This document shows positions 18,074 to 27,426 of a DNA stretch of 64,000 bases, piece after piece. The stretch lies in NCBI RefSeq assembly GCF_009193295.2, contig NZ_CP059973.1, positions 4,340,001 to 4,404,000 on the forward strand, in the 5' to 3' direction. This stretch comes from Bacteroides luhongzhouii (GTDB lineage: Bacteria; Bacteroidota; Bacteroidia; Bacteroidales; Bacteroidaceae). The number at the start of each line of letters is the position of its first letter. Positions within the stretch are counted from its first letter, which is position 1. A program made the translations under genes and the position numbers. The notes below the pieces were generated by a model that was given only the letters and a program-made list of their open reading frames with translations, did no database searches and was not told where the DNA came from.

Positions 18074-19012
18074 ATGAGCGAAAAAGCACCCTTTATGGTA
18101 TTCTCGGGAACGAACTCGAGATATCTTGCAGAAAAAATCTGCGCGAGCCTGGATTGTCCTCTGGGAAATATGAACATTACCCATTTTGCCGATGGTGAAT
18201 TTGCGGTTTCATATGAGGAGTCAATTCGTGGCGCACATGTATTCCTGGTTCAATCCACTTTCCCTAACTCAGACAACTTAATGGAACTTCTCCTGATGAT
18301 TGATGCTGCTAAACGTGCATCTGCAAAGAGCGTCGTAGCCGTAGTTCCCTATTTCGGATGGGCACGTCAGGATAGAAAAGACAAACCTCGTGTATCTATC
18401 GGCGCTAAGTTGGTGGCCGACCTGCTGTCTGTTGCAGGTATCGACCGACTGATTACGATGGACTTGCATGCAGATCAGATTCAGGGATTCTTCAATATCC
18501 CGGTAGATCACCTGTACGCATCAGCAGTATTCCTCCCTTACATCCAGTCATTGCAACTGGAAAATCTGGTTATTGCTACACCGGACGTAGGAGGTTCAAA
18601 ACGCGCCAGCACTTTCTCCAAATACCTTGGTGTACCATTAGTACTCTGCAACAAATCACGTGAAAAAGCCAATGAAGTAGCATCCATGCAGATCATCGGT
18701 GACGTGAAAGGTAAAAACGTAGTCTTGATTGATGATATCGTAGACACTGCAGGAACAATAACCAAAGCAGCCAACATCATGTTGGAAGCCGGTGCCCAAT
18801 CTGTACGAGCTATCGCCAGTCATTGCGTGATGTCTGATCCGGCTTCTTTCCGTGTACAAGAGTCTGCGCTGACTGAAATGGTATTTACCGACAGCATTCC
18901 TTATGCTAAGAAATGCCCGAAAGTGAAACAGTTGAGTATTGCCGACATGTTTGCTGAAACAATCAAACGAGTAATGAATAACGAATCTATCAGTTCACAA
19001 TACATCATTTAA
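18074..19012 (+). CDS. prs: Ribose-phosphate pyrophosphokinase
   Basis: A 312-residue class I PRPP synthetase, normal length. It shows the N-terminal FSGTNSRYLAEKICASL, the ATP flexible-loop region FGWARQDRKDKPRVSIGAKLVADLL, the metal-binding DLHADQIQGFF and the PRPP-binding loop VVLIDDIVDTAGTI. It converts ribose-5-phosphate and ATP to PRPP for nucleotide, His and Trp synthesis in the cytoplasm. It is monocistronic with a strong terminator. Confidence 0.97.
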   Translation: MSEKAPFMVFSGTNSRYLAEKICASLDCPLGNMNITHFADGEFAVSYEESIRGAHVFLVQSTFPNSDNLMELLLMIDAAKRASAKSVVAVVPYFGWARQDRKDKPRVSIGAKLVADLLSVAGIDRLITMDLHADQIQGFFNIPVDHLYASAVFLPYIQSLQLENLVIATPDVGGSKRASTFSKYLGVPLVLCNKSREKANEVASMQIIGDVKGKNVVLIDDIVDTAGTITKAANIMLEAGAQSVRAIASHCVMSDPASFRVQESALTEMVFTDSIPYAKKCPKVKQLSIADMFAETIKRVMNNESISSQYII

Positions 19013-19050
19013 TCGTTGATAGTTGAAGTTACAATTCAACAAGAAATAGT

Positions 19051-19090
19051 AAAATGGATAATGACCGCTTTTGGTTGTTATCCATTTTTT
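19051..19090 (+). terminator. Terminator of prs
   Basis: The stem AAAATGGATAATGACC with a complementary right arm (one mismatch) ends in T6, about 40 bp after prs. Confidence 0.85.
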
Positions 19091-19106
19091 ATATACATAT
19101 TATAAA

Positions 19107-19134
19107 AAATGGACCACGCAGTGCGCAGTCCATT
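19107..19134 (-). terminator. Terminator of the MORN-protein gene
   Basis: The short stem AATGGAC/GTCCATT around a GC-rich loop has an A-run to its left, which is a T-run on the minus strand, 20 bp after the MORN gene stop. Confidence 0.65.
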
Positions 19135-19153
19135 ATCATTTATCACCTATTAT

Positions 19154-20323
19154 TTATTGAAGTCTTCCAAATTTATAGGTTCCTTTTTTGATCACCTTTC
19201 CATCTTTATCTGTTTCTACAAAAGGACCATTCTTCTTTCCCTGTTTGAAAAAACCGTCGAAACGATTACCATCTTTGTCGATTTGTACGCCCTGACCGTC
19301 TTCCAATCCATCAACGAACCCACCTTTATATTGCATTCCAGCAACGGTTTTCAGAGTGCCTTGTCCATTGGGACGATTATCTTTCCAGTCACCGTCATAA
19401 ACATCGCCATTACTCCATTTATAAACTCCCTTGCCGTCACGCTTATTGTTTTTCCAGCTTCCTTCGTACACAGCACCATTCGCCCAGGTAAAAGTACCTT
19501 TTCCGTCTTGCATGCCGTTCTTAAAATTACCTACATATTTATCGCCGTTAGCATGGTAATAAACTCCTGGACCGGTACGCTCACCTAAGAGATACGAACC
19601 TTCATAACGGTCGCCCGTGTGGAAGTAATAAGTACCTTTTCCATGTTGAATATCATCCGCCCAGTCACCGTCATATTTATCCCCATTGGTATATTCAAAT
19701 ACCCCTTTTCCGTGACGGACATCATCTTTCCAGTCTCCTTCATATTTACAGCCATCATCCCAGTTCATGGTACCTTTGCCATTCTTTTTATCATTTTTCC
19801 AATGACCGGTATATTTGGCACCGTTTGCCCAAGTATATGTACCTTCGCCTTCGCGCTTATCATTCACCCAATGCCCCACATACAAATCACCATTATGATA
19901 ATACATGGTACCTTCACCATGTTGATAATCCTGATACCACATACCGTCATAACGGTTATTATTCATAAAATAATAGATACCTTTTCCGTGCTGCTGATCC
20001 TGGAACCACTGTCCTTCGTACTTTTCTCCATCGGGGAACATATAAATTCCATATCCTTCACGTTTCCCCTTCACATATTCACCTTCAAAGACATCACCGT
20101 TTTTAAAAACCGTTTTTCCTTTTCCGTTCGGTTTTCGTCCTTTCATTTCTCCCGTATAGACACTACCATCTTTAAAAGTATAGTTGCCAATCTTTATTTC
20201 AGTGGAGAATGTATCTTTAATTTTTCCGAAAAATCCGCCTTTTTTTCCTTCATTTTCTTGTGCCATCACTCCCTCTTGTGCAAGAAGAGCCAATAAAAGT
20301 GTAGTATATAGATATTTCCTCAT
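19154..20323 (-). CDS. Secreted MORN-repeat protein
   Basis: A 389-residue protein with a signal peptide (MRKYLYTTLLLALLAQEGVMAQ) and 14 MORN units of about 23 residues, each with the Y-x-G-x-W/Y core followed by G-K-G (YTGEM, FEGEY, YEGQW, YDGMW, YVGHW, YTGHW, YEGDW, YDGDW, YEGSY, YVGNF, YEGSW, YDGDW, YKGGF, FDGFF). MORN repeats form an elongated beta structure used in protein or lipid contacts. The signal peptide places it in the envelope. No enzyme domain is attached. The minus-strand TATCTTTG at 20363-20370 is its probable -7 element. Confidence 0.92.
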   Translation of the reverse strand: MRKYLYTTLLLALLAQEGVMAQENEGKKGGFFGKIKDTFSTEIKIGNYTFKDGSVYTGEMKGRKPNGKGKTVFKNGDVFEGEYVKGKREGYGIYMFPDGEKYEGQWFQDQQHGKGIYYFMNNNRYDGMWYQDYQHGEGTMYYHNGDLYVGHWVNDKREGEGTYTWANGAKYTGHWKNDKKNGKGTMNWDDGCKYEGDWKDDVRHGKGVFEYTNGDKYDGDWADDIQHGKGTYYFHTGDRYEGSYLLGERTGPGVYYHANGDKYVGNFKNGMQDGKGTFTWANGAVYEGSWKNNKRDGKGVYKWSNGDVYDGDWKDNRPNGQGTLKTVAGMQYKGGFVDGLEDGQGVQIDKDGNRFDGFFKQGKKNGPFVETDKDGKVIKKGTYKFGRLQ

Positions 20324-20362
20324 TGGTTTTAGTCGTTACTCATTTTAGAATTACAATTTGGA

Positions 20363-20370
20363 CAAAGATA
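20363..20370 (-). promoter_or_regulatory. -7 element (TATCTTTG) for the MORN gene
   Basis: A minus-strand match to TAnnTTTG 40 bp upstream of the start. A CAAA at the expected -33 distance is not present. Confidence 0.5.
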
Positions 20371-20408
20371 CAATTTCTATCCCAAACAGCCCACTTTCGG
20401 AAAGCAAT

Positions 20409-21692
20409 TTATGACAACTTTTTACCTGCAATGACCTCTTTTAATGTCTCTTTGCACAAATAGCGTTGTGCCAAATCCTGTATTTCCGCAGGAGTAACCT
20501 CGTTTACAGCTAGCAGAGAACGTGAAAAATAGTCATCATCCAGACCGGAAGTAGCAATAAAGATCCATGCATCCGCAAGCGAGAAAGGAGATTCATAACT
20601 ACGGCACATCTCTCCCAACATATAGTTACGTACGATAGTCAGTTCTTCCATTGACACCGGCTCCTGATGCAGACGGTCTATTTCATGATATACTTCCTGT
20701 ATCAACGGTTCCACATATTCATTATCCGTTTCTGTCGAGATAGCCAGCAATCCGCTATCCGGATAAAACATGATTCCCGCTGAAATGCCATAAGTATACC
20801 CCTTTTCTTCACGGATATTAGACATCAGCCGGCTGCCGAAATAGCCTCCGAATAAAGTCATCAATACCCGGAGTTTCAGATAATCAGGATGGTTACGAGT
20901 GATGGTTGTATATCCCATCTTTACAGCACTCTGCATAGCATCCTCACGTTCTGTAAAAATCCTCTTTTCGGGAACGGCGGTAAAAGGAAAACTTAATTTC
21001 GATACCGGCTGTTGATGTTTACCAAAAGAAGTGCCGAATGTATCCGTCACCCGGCTGATAATATCCTCCGTCACCTTGCCGGACAAGAATATAGAGCAAT
21101 TGCCCGAATGGTAATACCGTTCATAAAATTCACGAAGCACTTCCGGGGTGATGGCATGATAATCTTCCTCCACTACCATTTTACCACATGGATGCTGTTC
21201 GCCATAAAGCGACTTCAACAAGCTGCGATGTGCCAGGAAATCAACTTTGGAAGTATTGACCAGATATTGTTGGATATTGGTATCGAGGATAGTATGCAAT
21301 TCTTTCTCCGGGAATAGCGGTTCTTTAATCATGGATTCTACTACCTCCAATGTTTTCGCCAAATATTTATTCAACGAATAGACAGTGATGTATGCATACT
21401 CCGAAGAGCTGGACAGTTCGAGCCACGAACCGTAGTAATCCAGTTTCTCGGCAATGGTGGCAGCCGTATATTTTGCCGTGCCTTCACGCAGCATCCGGTT
21501 CGTAAACAAGGCTTGCAGCTTCTGAGACTGCTGCCAACGGGCACCAGCGAAAAGCACATCTATGCGTACAACTTCCTGTTCACCCGCATTAATAACAGTC
21601 AACGGAATACCGTTTGGCAATGTCATTCGGACGGGAGGAAGTATACGGAAATTTTTCAGGGGTTGTATTTCAGGTTGTATTTTACGATCCAT
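20409..21692 (-). CDS. M16-family peptidase homologue lacking the HxxEH zinc motif
   Basis: A 427-residue protein with the two-domain M16B layout (LPNGIPLTVINAGEQEVVRIDVLFAGARWQ at the front; SKVDFLAHRSLLKSLYGEQHPCGK and FYERYYHSGNCSIFLSG mid-way; MSNIREEKGYTYGISAG in the second half, holding the R/Y motif). Where catalytic members read HxxEH, this one reads LFTNRM, so it cannot bind zinc there. In bacteria such chains usually pair with an active M16 subunit, which is not seen in this window. No signal peptide is evident. It is followed by kdsB upstream on the same strand, 4 bp away. Confidence 0.88.
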   Translation of the reverse strand: MDRKIQPEIQPLKNFRILPPVRMTLPNGIPLTVINAGEQEVVRIDVLFAGARWQQSQKLQALFTNRMLREGTAKYTAATIAEKLDYYGSWLELSSSSEYAYITVYSLNKYLAKTLEVVESMIKEPLFPEKELHTILDTNIQQYLVNTSKVDFLAHRSLLKSLYGEQHPCGKMVVEEDYHAITPEVLREFYERYYHSGNCSIFLSGKVTEDIISRVTDTFGTSFGKHQQPVSKLSFPFTAVPEKRIFTEREDAMQSAVKMGYTTITRNHPDYLKLRVLMTLFGGYFGSRLMSNIREEKGYTYGISAGIMFYPDSGLLAISTETDNEYVEPLIQEVYHEIDRLHQEPVSMEELTIVRNYMLGEMCRSYESPFSLADAWIFIATSGLDDDYFSRSLLAVNEVTPAEIQDLAQRYLCKETLKEVIAGKKLS

Positions 21693-21696
21693 AAGA

Positions 21697-22449
21697 TTAG
21701 ATTCTATTCTTCAAAAACTCTTCTGCCCGTTCCAAGTCTTGCGGGGTATCGATTCCGATGGTTTCCACTTCACTAATGCCAACCTTTATTTTATATCCGT
21801 TCTCCAGCCAACGGAGCTGTTCCAAAGATTCAGCCAATTCCAGAGAAGACTGCGGAAGCATGGTTATCTCTTTCAGCACATCTGTACGATAGGCATACAG
21901 TCCGATATGTTTGTAGTAGGTATGTCCCTTCAGCCAGTCCTGTTTCTCGGCATTACGCTGATAAGGAATAATGGATCGGCTAAAATAAAGCGCGTTCCAG
22001 TTCTTATTGACTACCACTTTCGGTGAATTTACGTTTTCCAATACAGCAAATGGTTCATCTGCGGTAAAAGGTTTCACCAGCGTGGCAATCTGCGTGGTTA
22101 CATCTTCGAAACAAGCCTTTACCGCATCCAATTGTGAAGGCTGAATAAAAGGTTCATCTCCTTGTATATTAACCACGACATCAAAATCACCCCCAATCTT
22201 TGTACAGGCTTCATAACAGCGGTCCGTACCACTTTTATGATGAATGGAAGTCATCACTACCTTTCCCCCGAACGCCTTGACAGCAGCTTCAATACGCTCA
22301 TCGTCCGTGGCTACATAAGCGTCATCCAAAACGCCAGCCACTTGCTCGTACACACGTTGTATGACTGTTTTTCCACCCAACATAGCCAACGGTTTTGCAG
22401 GAAAACGGGTGGACGCATAACGGGCAGGTATAATTCCAAGAAATTTCAT
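21697..22449 (-). CDS. kdsB: 3-deoxy-manno-octulosonate cytidylyltransferase
   Basis: A 250-residue CMP-Kdo synthetase, normal length. The N-terminal nucleotide-binding signature is IIPARYASTRFPAKPLAMLGGKTVIQRV; VVNIQGDEPFI and the C-terminal GIDTPQDLERAE are also typical. It activates Kdo for the lipid A inner core. The gene abuts folK (the start follows its stop directly) and lies 4 bp before the M16 gene, so the three are likely one transcript. Confidence 0.97.
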   Translation of the reverse strand: MKFLGIIPARYASTRFPAKPLAMLGGKTVIQRVYEQVAGVLDDAYVATDDERIEAAVKAFGGKVVMTSIHHKSGTDRCYEACTKIGGDFDVVVNIQGDEPFIQPSQLDAVKACFEDVTTQIATLVKPFTADEPFAVLENVNSPKVVVNKNWNALYFSRSIIPYQRNAEKQDWLKGHTYYKHIGLYAYRTDVLKEITMLPQSSLELAESLEQLRWLENGYKIKVGISEVETIGIDTPQDLERAEEFLKNRI

Positions 22450-22836
22450 CTACTTAATGGATAATGAAGAATGGAAAACAGATAATGACTGTTGTATATA
22501 TCCCCTTTGCCAATCTTCCGGTTTTAATATTTTGTTATCATATAAAAGCATGTCAATGTCCAGACAAACTTTCTCCTCTTTTTTATCTTCCGGACGACGC
22601 CCGGACCTCTGTTCTATATCTTTCAGCGTTTTCCTCACTACTTCTTCATCCTTATCGGAAAAGAACATGACCACTTGGTTGGAAAACAAGGCCGGATTTT
22701 TAAAAAACAAAGGTTCAGTTTCCAATTCAGGCGCAAAACATATAGAAGAGAACGATTCAGTCAGTTTCTGTCTGGCAAAAGTCAAATTCTCTTTCCTGTT
22801 GTAATTACTCCCTATGCAAACAATATACCTATGCAT
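22450..22836 (-). CDS. folK: HPPK-like pyrophosphokinase, short form
   Basis: A 128-residue protein with the start of HPPK (YIVCIGSNYNRKENLTFARQKL), the substrate-site stretch TEPLFFKNPALFSNQVVMFF, and the magnesium/ATP site around KVCLDIDMLLYDNKIL. It lacks part of the usual C-terminal region; after the DID site the tail (GYIQQSLSVFHSSLSIK) is unlike the family and is encoded by sequence resembling intergenic DNA. It may be a compact Bacteroides HPPK or a homologue with altered function. It is upstream of kdsB with no gap. Confidence 0.7.
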   Translation of the reverse strand: MHRYIVCIGSNYNRKENLTFARQKLTESFSSICFAPELETEPLFFKNPALFSNQVVMFFSDKDEEVVRKTLKDIEQRSGRRPEDKKEEKVCLDIDMLLYDNKILKPEDWQRGYIQQSLSVFHSSLSIK

Positions 22837-22870
22837 TAAAAATAAGTATTTAATACTTTATACTTAATAC

Positions 22871-25198
22871 TTAGTTAAAAAGATCGTCCAATCCCCCCTC
22901 TTCTATCACCTCTCCGTCCGGAGTTTCCGAACCGGCACATGGATCAAATCCTTCAGGAAGTTTGAATTTCTCCTGCTGGTCATATCCCAAAGTCGGGTCA
23001 TCATACACTTTCTTCATATACAGTGCCCAAATAGGCAAAGCAGCAGCAGCTCCCTGTCCATAGGTCATTTTACCGAAGTGGATGTCGCGTTCGTCACCTC
23101 CTACCCAACAACCGGATACTAGTGAAGGAGTGAATCCCATAAACCAAGCATCAGAATTATCATTGGTCGTACCTGTTTTTCCACCCATATCGGCGGTAAT
23201 TCCATAACGGCGAACACGTCCTCCCGTTCCTTCATTAATAACGGCACGCAGCATAACCAACATTTTATATGCACTTGAAATACTTATCACTTCCTCCATT
23301 TGCGGTGCAAAGGTAGAAAGCACATTACCGTCACTATCTTCAATGCGTGTAACAAACAATGGAGCCACACGAATTCCTTTATTGGCAAAAGCCGTATATG
23401 CACTTACCATTTCACCGACAGAGATTTCACAAGGTCCCAGACAAAGCGAAACGACCGGGTCGATTGCTTTATTACGAACTCCGAAACTATGAATCAAACG
23501 TACGAGATTATACGGATTCAGTTTGCCCATCAGATAAGCGGAAATCCAGTTGTCGGAATTAGCCAGTCCCCACTTTAGAGTCACCATTTCCCCATAACGT
23601 TTATTGTTTGCATTACGAGGCGTCCAAGGAGTTCCATTCTCATCAATCAACGTTTGCTCTACGTGGCGTGTCTGATCGCAAGGAGAAAATCCATTTTCCA
23701 TTGCCAATGTGTATAAATACGGTTTGATAGTAGAACCAACCTGACGGCGTCCCACCATTGCCATATCATACTGGAAATATACATAATTCGGTCCACCTAC
23801 ATAAGCTTTGACGTGTCCGCTTACCGGATCCATCGACATAAATCCCGTCCGTAGGAAAGATTTGTAGTAACGGATTGAATCCATCGGTGTCATAATTGTA
23901 TCCTTATCTCCCTTCCAGGAAAAAACAGTCATTTCTTCCGGAGTATCAAACGCCTTACGGATCTGCTGTTCTGAAGCTCCCGCCTCTTTCATGAGACGAT
24001 AACGCTCCGTCTGCTTCATGGCTTTCGTCAACAACTCTTCCACTCGTTTTTCCGGTAATGACCTTGCATATGGAGCATTTTTACTTCCCTCTTTTTCTTT
24101 AAAGAATACAGGTTGCAAATAATCACCTAAATGCTCTTTTACAGCATCTTCGGCATACTGCTGCATACGTGAATTGATCGTTGTATAAATTTTCAATCCA
24201 TCTGTATAGATGTTATAATTCGTACCGTCCTTCTTTTTATTTTTCGCACACCAGCCATATAACGGATTAGTTTCCCAAGCAATGGAATCCTCGTAGAATT
24301 TCTGCATTTGCCAACCACGATAATCACTTTTCACAGGTTTCGGTGCTGTCATGACGCCACGGAGATATTCGCGGAAATAAGTAGCCAGTCCTTCTTTGTG
24401 GTCAACACGGTTATACCTCAGTTTCAACGGAAGAGCCTGCAAAGAGTCGCATTCTGCATCTGTGATATAACCGGCCTTACGCATCTGGTCAAGCACCACA
24501 TTACGACGGCCACGGGAACGTTCATTGAACCGAACCGGATTGTAGAGTGACGGATTCTTGCACATCCCCACCAACGTAGCAGCCTCTTCGATCTTCAAAT
24601 CCTTCGGTTCGCAGCCGAAGTATGTATGCGCAGCAGTTTTAATACCAACAGCATTATTCAGAAAATCAAATTTATTGAGATACATACTCAAGATTTCCTC
24701 TTTGGTATAGTAACGTTCAAGTTTCACAGCAATCACCCATTCAATCGGCTTTTGGAAAAGACGTTGAAGTGTATTTCTCGCCACATTTTCAGTAAACAGC
24801 TGTTTGGCAAGCTGTTGTGACAAAGTACTACCTCCGCCAGCATTTTTCTGAAACATCAAGCCACGTTTTACAAACGCACGAAACAGTGCTTTGGCATCAA
24901 TTCCGGAATGTTCGACAAAACGAACGTCTTCCGTTGCAATAAGAGCATTGATAATACTGGGCGACAAATCCTTGTAAGCTGTATACACCCGGTTTTCCTT
25001 GCTGTAAGACCATGTGCCAAGCACTTTTTCATCTTCAGAGAAAATCTCCGTTGCAAATTTATAACTCGGATTTTCCAGCTCCTCAACAGGAGGCATATAG
25101 CCAATCCAGCCCTTTGAGATAGAGACAAAGATGACAACAATAGCCAACACAACGACTGCCAAAAATATCCAAAGAGCTTTTATTATTTTTCGAATCAT
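22871..25198 (-). CDS. Penicillin-binding protein 1A (class A, bifunctional)
   Basis: A 775-residue membrane-anchored murein synthase. An N-terminal membrane helix (residues 8-28) precedes the GT51 domain with ATEDVRFVEHSGID (catalytic Glu) and GGSTLSQQLAKQL. The transpeptidase part carries the nucleophile motif STIK (in GSTIKPYLYTLAME), SDN (in ANSDNWIS) and KTG (in GGKTGTTNDNSDAWF). It polymerises lipid II and cross-links peptides in the periplasm. It has its own promoter and precedes folK-kdsB at a 34-bp distance, so read-through is possible. Confidence 0.96.
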   Translation of the reverse strand: MIRKIIKALWIFLAVVVLAIVVIFVSISKGWIGYMPPVEELENPSYKFATEIFSEDEKVLGTWSYSKENRVYTAYKDLSPSIINALIATEDVRFVEHSGIDAKALFRAFVKRGLMFQKNAGGGSTLSQQLAKQLFTENVARNTLQRLFQKPIEWVIAVKLERYYTKEEILSMYLNKFDFLNNAVGIKTAAHTYFGCEPKDLKIEEAATLVGMCKNPSLYNPVRFNERSRGRRNVVLDQMRKAGYITDAECDSLQALPLKLRYNRVDHKEGLATYFREYLRGVMTAPKPVKSDYRGWQMQKFYEDSIAWETNPLYGWCAKNKKKDGTNYNIYTDGLKIYTTINSRMQQYAEDAVKEHLGDYLQPVFFKEKEGSKNAPYARSLPEKRVEELLTKAMKQTERYRLMKEAGASEQQIRKAFDTPEEMTVFSWKGDKDTIMTPMDSIRYYKSFLRTGFMSMDPVSGHVKAYVGGPNYVYFQYDMAMVGRRQVGSTIKPYLYTLAMENGFSPCDQTRHVEQTLIDENGTPWTPRNANNKRYGEMVTLKWGLANSDNWISAYLMGKLNPYNLVRLIHSFGVRNKAIDPVVSLCLGPCEISVGEMVSAYTAFANKGIRVAPLFVTRIEDSDGNVLSTFAPQMEEVISISSAYKMLVMLRAVINEGTGGRVRRYGITADMGGKTGTTNDNSDAWFMGFTPSLVSGCWVGGDERDIHFGKMTYGQGAAAALPIWALYMKKVYDDPTLGYDQQEKFKLPEGFDPCAGSETPDGEVIEEGGLDDLFN

Positions 25199-25235
25199 GT
25201 TTTTTCTTGCTTAAAATGATGCATTAATTAAGGTG

Positions 25236-25266
25236 CAAAGGTAGATAAAATCCGCTATTCAGCCAA
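25236..25266 (-). promoter_or_regulatory. Promoter of the PBP1A gene
   Basis: On the minus strand TACCTTTG (25236-25243) is preceded by TTG (25264-25266) at 20 bp, a good Bacteroides promoter. Confidence 0.65.
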
Positions 25267-25351
25267 CGAGTTTGATTAGATTTTCTATTTTGTTAAAATA
25301 TAGAGTGACACTCATAACAAATAGCACGAAACCAAAAAGAAAGAACGTTTG

Positions 25352-25383
25352 TTTGGGAAAGTAGCGGAAAGGAAGTATCTTTG
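25352..25383 (+). promoter_or_regulatory. Promoter of the AAA-ATPase/PD-(D/E)XK gene
   Basis: TTTG (25352-25355) and TATCTTTG (25376-25383) are 20 bp apart, 42 bp before the start codon: a full consensus. Confidence 0.75.
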
Positions 25384-25425
25384 TCTACACTTATTCAAAG
25401 TATATTCATATAAAAGGCATAAATT

Positions 25426-27177
25426 ATGGAATATGTATTATCAGACAGGAAGTTGTTACCTTATGGTATGATGAACTTCGAGGACATCCGTTTGGACAAT
25501 TATTATTATGTGGATAAAACCTCTTTCATCCCCTTGATAGAACAGTCGGATCGTTTCTTCTTTTTTATCCGTCCGCGTCGATTCGGAAAAAGTCTGACTT
25601 TGAATATGCTTCAACATTATTATGATGTACGAGCCAAAGATAAGTTTGACGCTTTGTTTGGCGATCTTTATATCGGGAAGCACCCCACGAAAGACCGTAA
25701 TAGCTATCTGGTAATAAAATTAAATTTTTCGGGAATCAGTGGAGACTTACACAGCTACCGCAAAGGTTTGGACGAACATTGCAGAATCGTATTTGACTAT
25801 TTCTGCGATGTTTATGCCGACTATTTACCCGAAGGAATCAAAGAAAAAATGGACGAAAAAGACGGGGCGGTCAGCCAATTCGAATATCTGTTTACGGAAT
25901 GCGCCCGTGTAAATCAAAAGATTTATCTCTTCATTGATGAATACGACCATTTCACCAATACAATACTCTCTGATGTCGACAGCCTGAACCGTTACACTGA
26001 TGAGACACACAAAGAAGGTTATTTACGTGCCTTCTTCAATAAAATAAAATCCGGTACCGACTCCAGCATCAAACGTTGTTTCATCACAGGTGTCAGTCCC
26101 GTAACAATGGATGACTTGACCAGCGGCTTCAATATCGGCACTAATTACTCACTTTCACCAAGATTCAACGAAATGATGGGATTCACCGAAAGTGAGGTTC
26201 GCGAAATGCTGACATATTATTCTACGACATGCCATTTTAATCACACCGTTGATGAGTTGATAGAGCTTATGAAACCATGGTATGACAATTACTGTTTTGC
26301 GCAGGAATGCTATGGTAAAACTACGATGTACAATTCCAATATGGTGCTTTATTTCGTCAAGAATTATATCGAATACAGCGGTGAAGTACCGAAGGACATG
26401 GTAGAAGACAACATCCGTATTGACTACGAGAAATTGCGTATGCTCATCCGCAAAGATAAGGAGTTTGCCCACGATGCTTCCATCATACAAACCTTAATAA
26501 GCCAAGGATACATCACTGGAGAAGTGAAGAAAGGATTTCCAGCCGCCAGTATTATCGATCCAGACAACTTCATAAGCCTACTCTATTATTTTGGTATGCT
26601 TACTATTAGTGGTACACATGAAGGGAAGTGCAAACTCACCATTCCCAATCAGGTAGTCCGCGAACAACTTTACACCTATCTATTGAACACTTACAATGAA
26701 GCCAACTTAAGCTTCAGTAATTATGAAAAAAATGAATTATCCAGTTCACTCGCTTATCGAGGTACATGGAAAGCATATTTTGATTATATTGCCGATTGCC
26801 TGAAGAGTTATGCCTCCCAGCGTGACAAACAAAAGGGAGAATTTTTCGTGCATGGTTTCACATTAGCCATGACTGCACAAAACCGATTCTACCGTCCCAT
26901 TTCGGAGGCAGACACACAAGAGGGATATGCCGACATCTTCCTATCTCCATTATTGGATATTTATCCCGACATGAAACACAGCTACATAATCGAGTTGAAA
27001 TATGCCAAATACAAAGATTCAGAGAATCGTGTGGAAGAATTACGATTGGAAGGTATCGCTCAGACAAACCGTTATGCTGATACTGATACAGTGAAAAATG
27101 CAATTGGCACCACACAGTTGCATAAGATTGTAGTAGTGTATAAAGGAATGGAAATGAGAGTATGTGAAGAAGTATAA
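25426..27177 (+). CDS. AAA-ATPase-like / PD-(D/E)XK nuclease-superfamily protein
   Basis: A 583-residue protein of the large Bacteroidetes family that joins an AAA-ATPase-like domain (PF09820 type) to a C-terminal PD-(D/E)XK domain (PF08011 type). The family-specific Walker A is IRPRRFGKSLTLNML (about residues 48-62) and Walker B is IYLFIDEYDHF (about 165-175). The nuclease-like core is readable as GYADIFLSP...SYIIELKYAKYK. Function is unknown; these genes occur in many copies and are often associated with accessory DNA. It has its own promoter and terminator. A decayed relative lies at 28107-28325. Confidence 0.92.
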   Translation: MEYVLSDRKLLPYGMMNFEDIRLDNYYYVDKTSFIPLIEQSDRFFFFIRPRRFGKSLTLNMLQHYYDVRAKDKFDALFGDLYIGKHPTKDRNSYLVIKLNFSGISGDLHSYRKGLDEHCRIVFDYFCDVYADYLPEGIKEKMDEKDGAVSQFEYLFTECARVNQKIYLFIDEYDHFTNTILSDVDSLNRYTDETHKEGYLRAFFNKIKSGTDSSIKRCFITGVSPVTMDDLTSGFNIGTNYSLSPRFNEMMGFTESEVREMLTYYSTTCHFNHTVDELIELMKPWYDNYCFAQECYGKTTMYNSNMVLYFVKNYIEYSGEVPKDMVEDNIRIDYEKLRMLIRKDKEFAHDASIIQTLISQGYITGEVKKGFPAASIIDPDNFISLLYYFGMLTISGTHEGKCKLTIPNQVVREQLYTYLLNTYNEANLSFSNYEKNELSSSLAYRGTWKAYFDYIADCLKSYASQRDKQKGEFFVHGFTLAMTAQNRFYRPISEADTQEGYADIFLSPLLDIYPDMKHSYIIELKYAKYKDSENRVEELRLEGIAQTNRYADTDTVKNAIGTTQLHKIVVVYKGMEMRVCEEV

Positions 27178-27202
27178 TTCTCTAATTATATCCCAAACAA
27201 AA

Positions 27203-27228
27203 AACAGGCGGGATTTTTCCCGCCTGTT
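27203..27228. terminator. Bidirectional terminator between the AAA-ATPase and smalltalk genes
   Basis: An 11-bp GC-rich stem (AACAGGCGGGA/TCCCGCCTGTT) with a 4-nt loop, A tract before and T-rich after, lies between convergent genes. Confidence 0.88.
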
Positions 27229-27265
27229 ATTCATTCATAAATATACCTATTTATAAGATAATCAA

Positions 27266-27358
27266 TTACAAGTTTGCTGCCTGCACACCGACCACTCCGG
27301 CAATTGCACCGGCAACAGCAATAATCACTTTCAAAATAATACTCCACGTTTTTTTCAT
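27266..27358 (-). CDS. Smalltalk protein (30 residues)
   Basis: A 30-codon ORF in the minus strand reading MKKTWSIILKVIIAV, then a glycine/alanine-rich hydrophobic stretch, ending in QAANL. This is the pattern of the Bacteroides 'smalltalk' peptides, typically found directly after an HU-family gene as here. It is a short amphipathic or membrane-seeking helix with a basic N-terminus. Its function is unknown; a type I toxin-like or membrane-signalling role has no support in this sequence beyond its shape. Confidence 0.75.
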   Translation of the reverse strand: MKKTWSIILKVIIAVAGAIAGVVGVQAANL

Positions 27359-27426
27359 AGACATTTTTCTTTTTTTATTAAACACTAAACAAACATCCTA
27401 ACCATCAATCGTTAATTGACAATTCA

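Noticed and set aside
19619..20296. 225-codon plus-strand ORF rich in Ile, Phe and Pro
   Set aside because: It is the complement of the MORN repeats; its periodicity comes from the repeats on the other strand.
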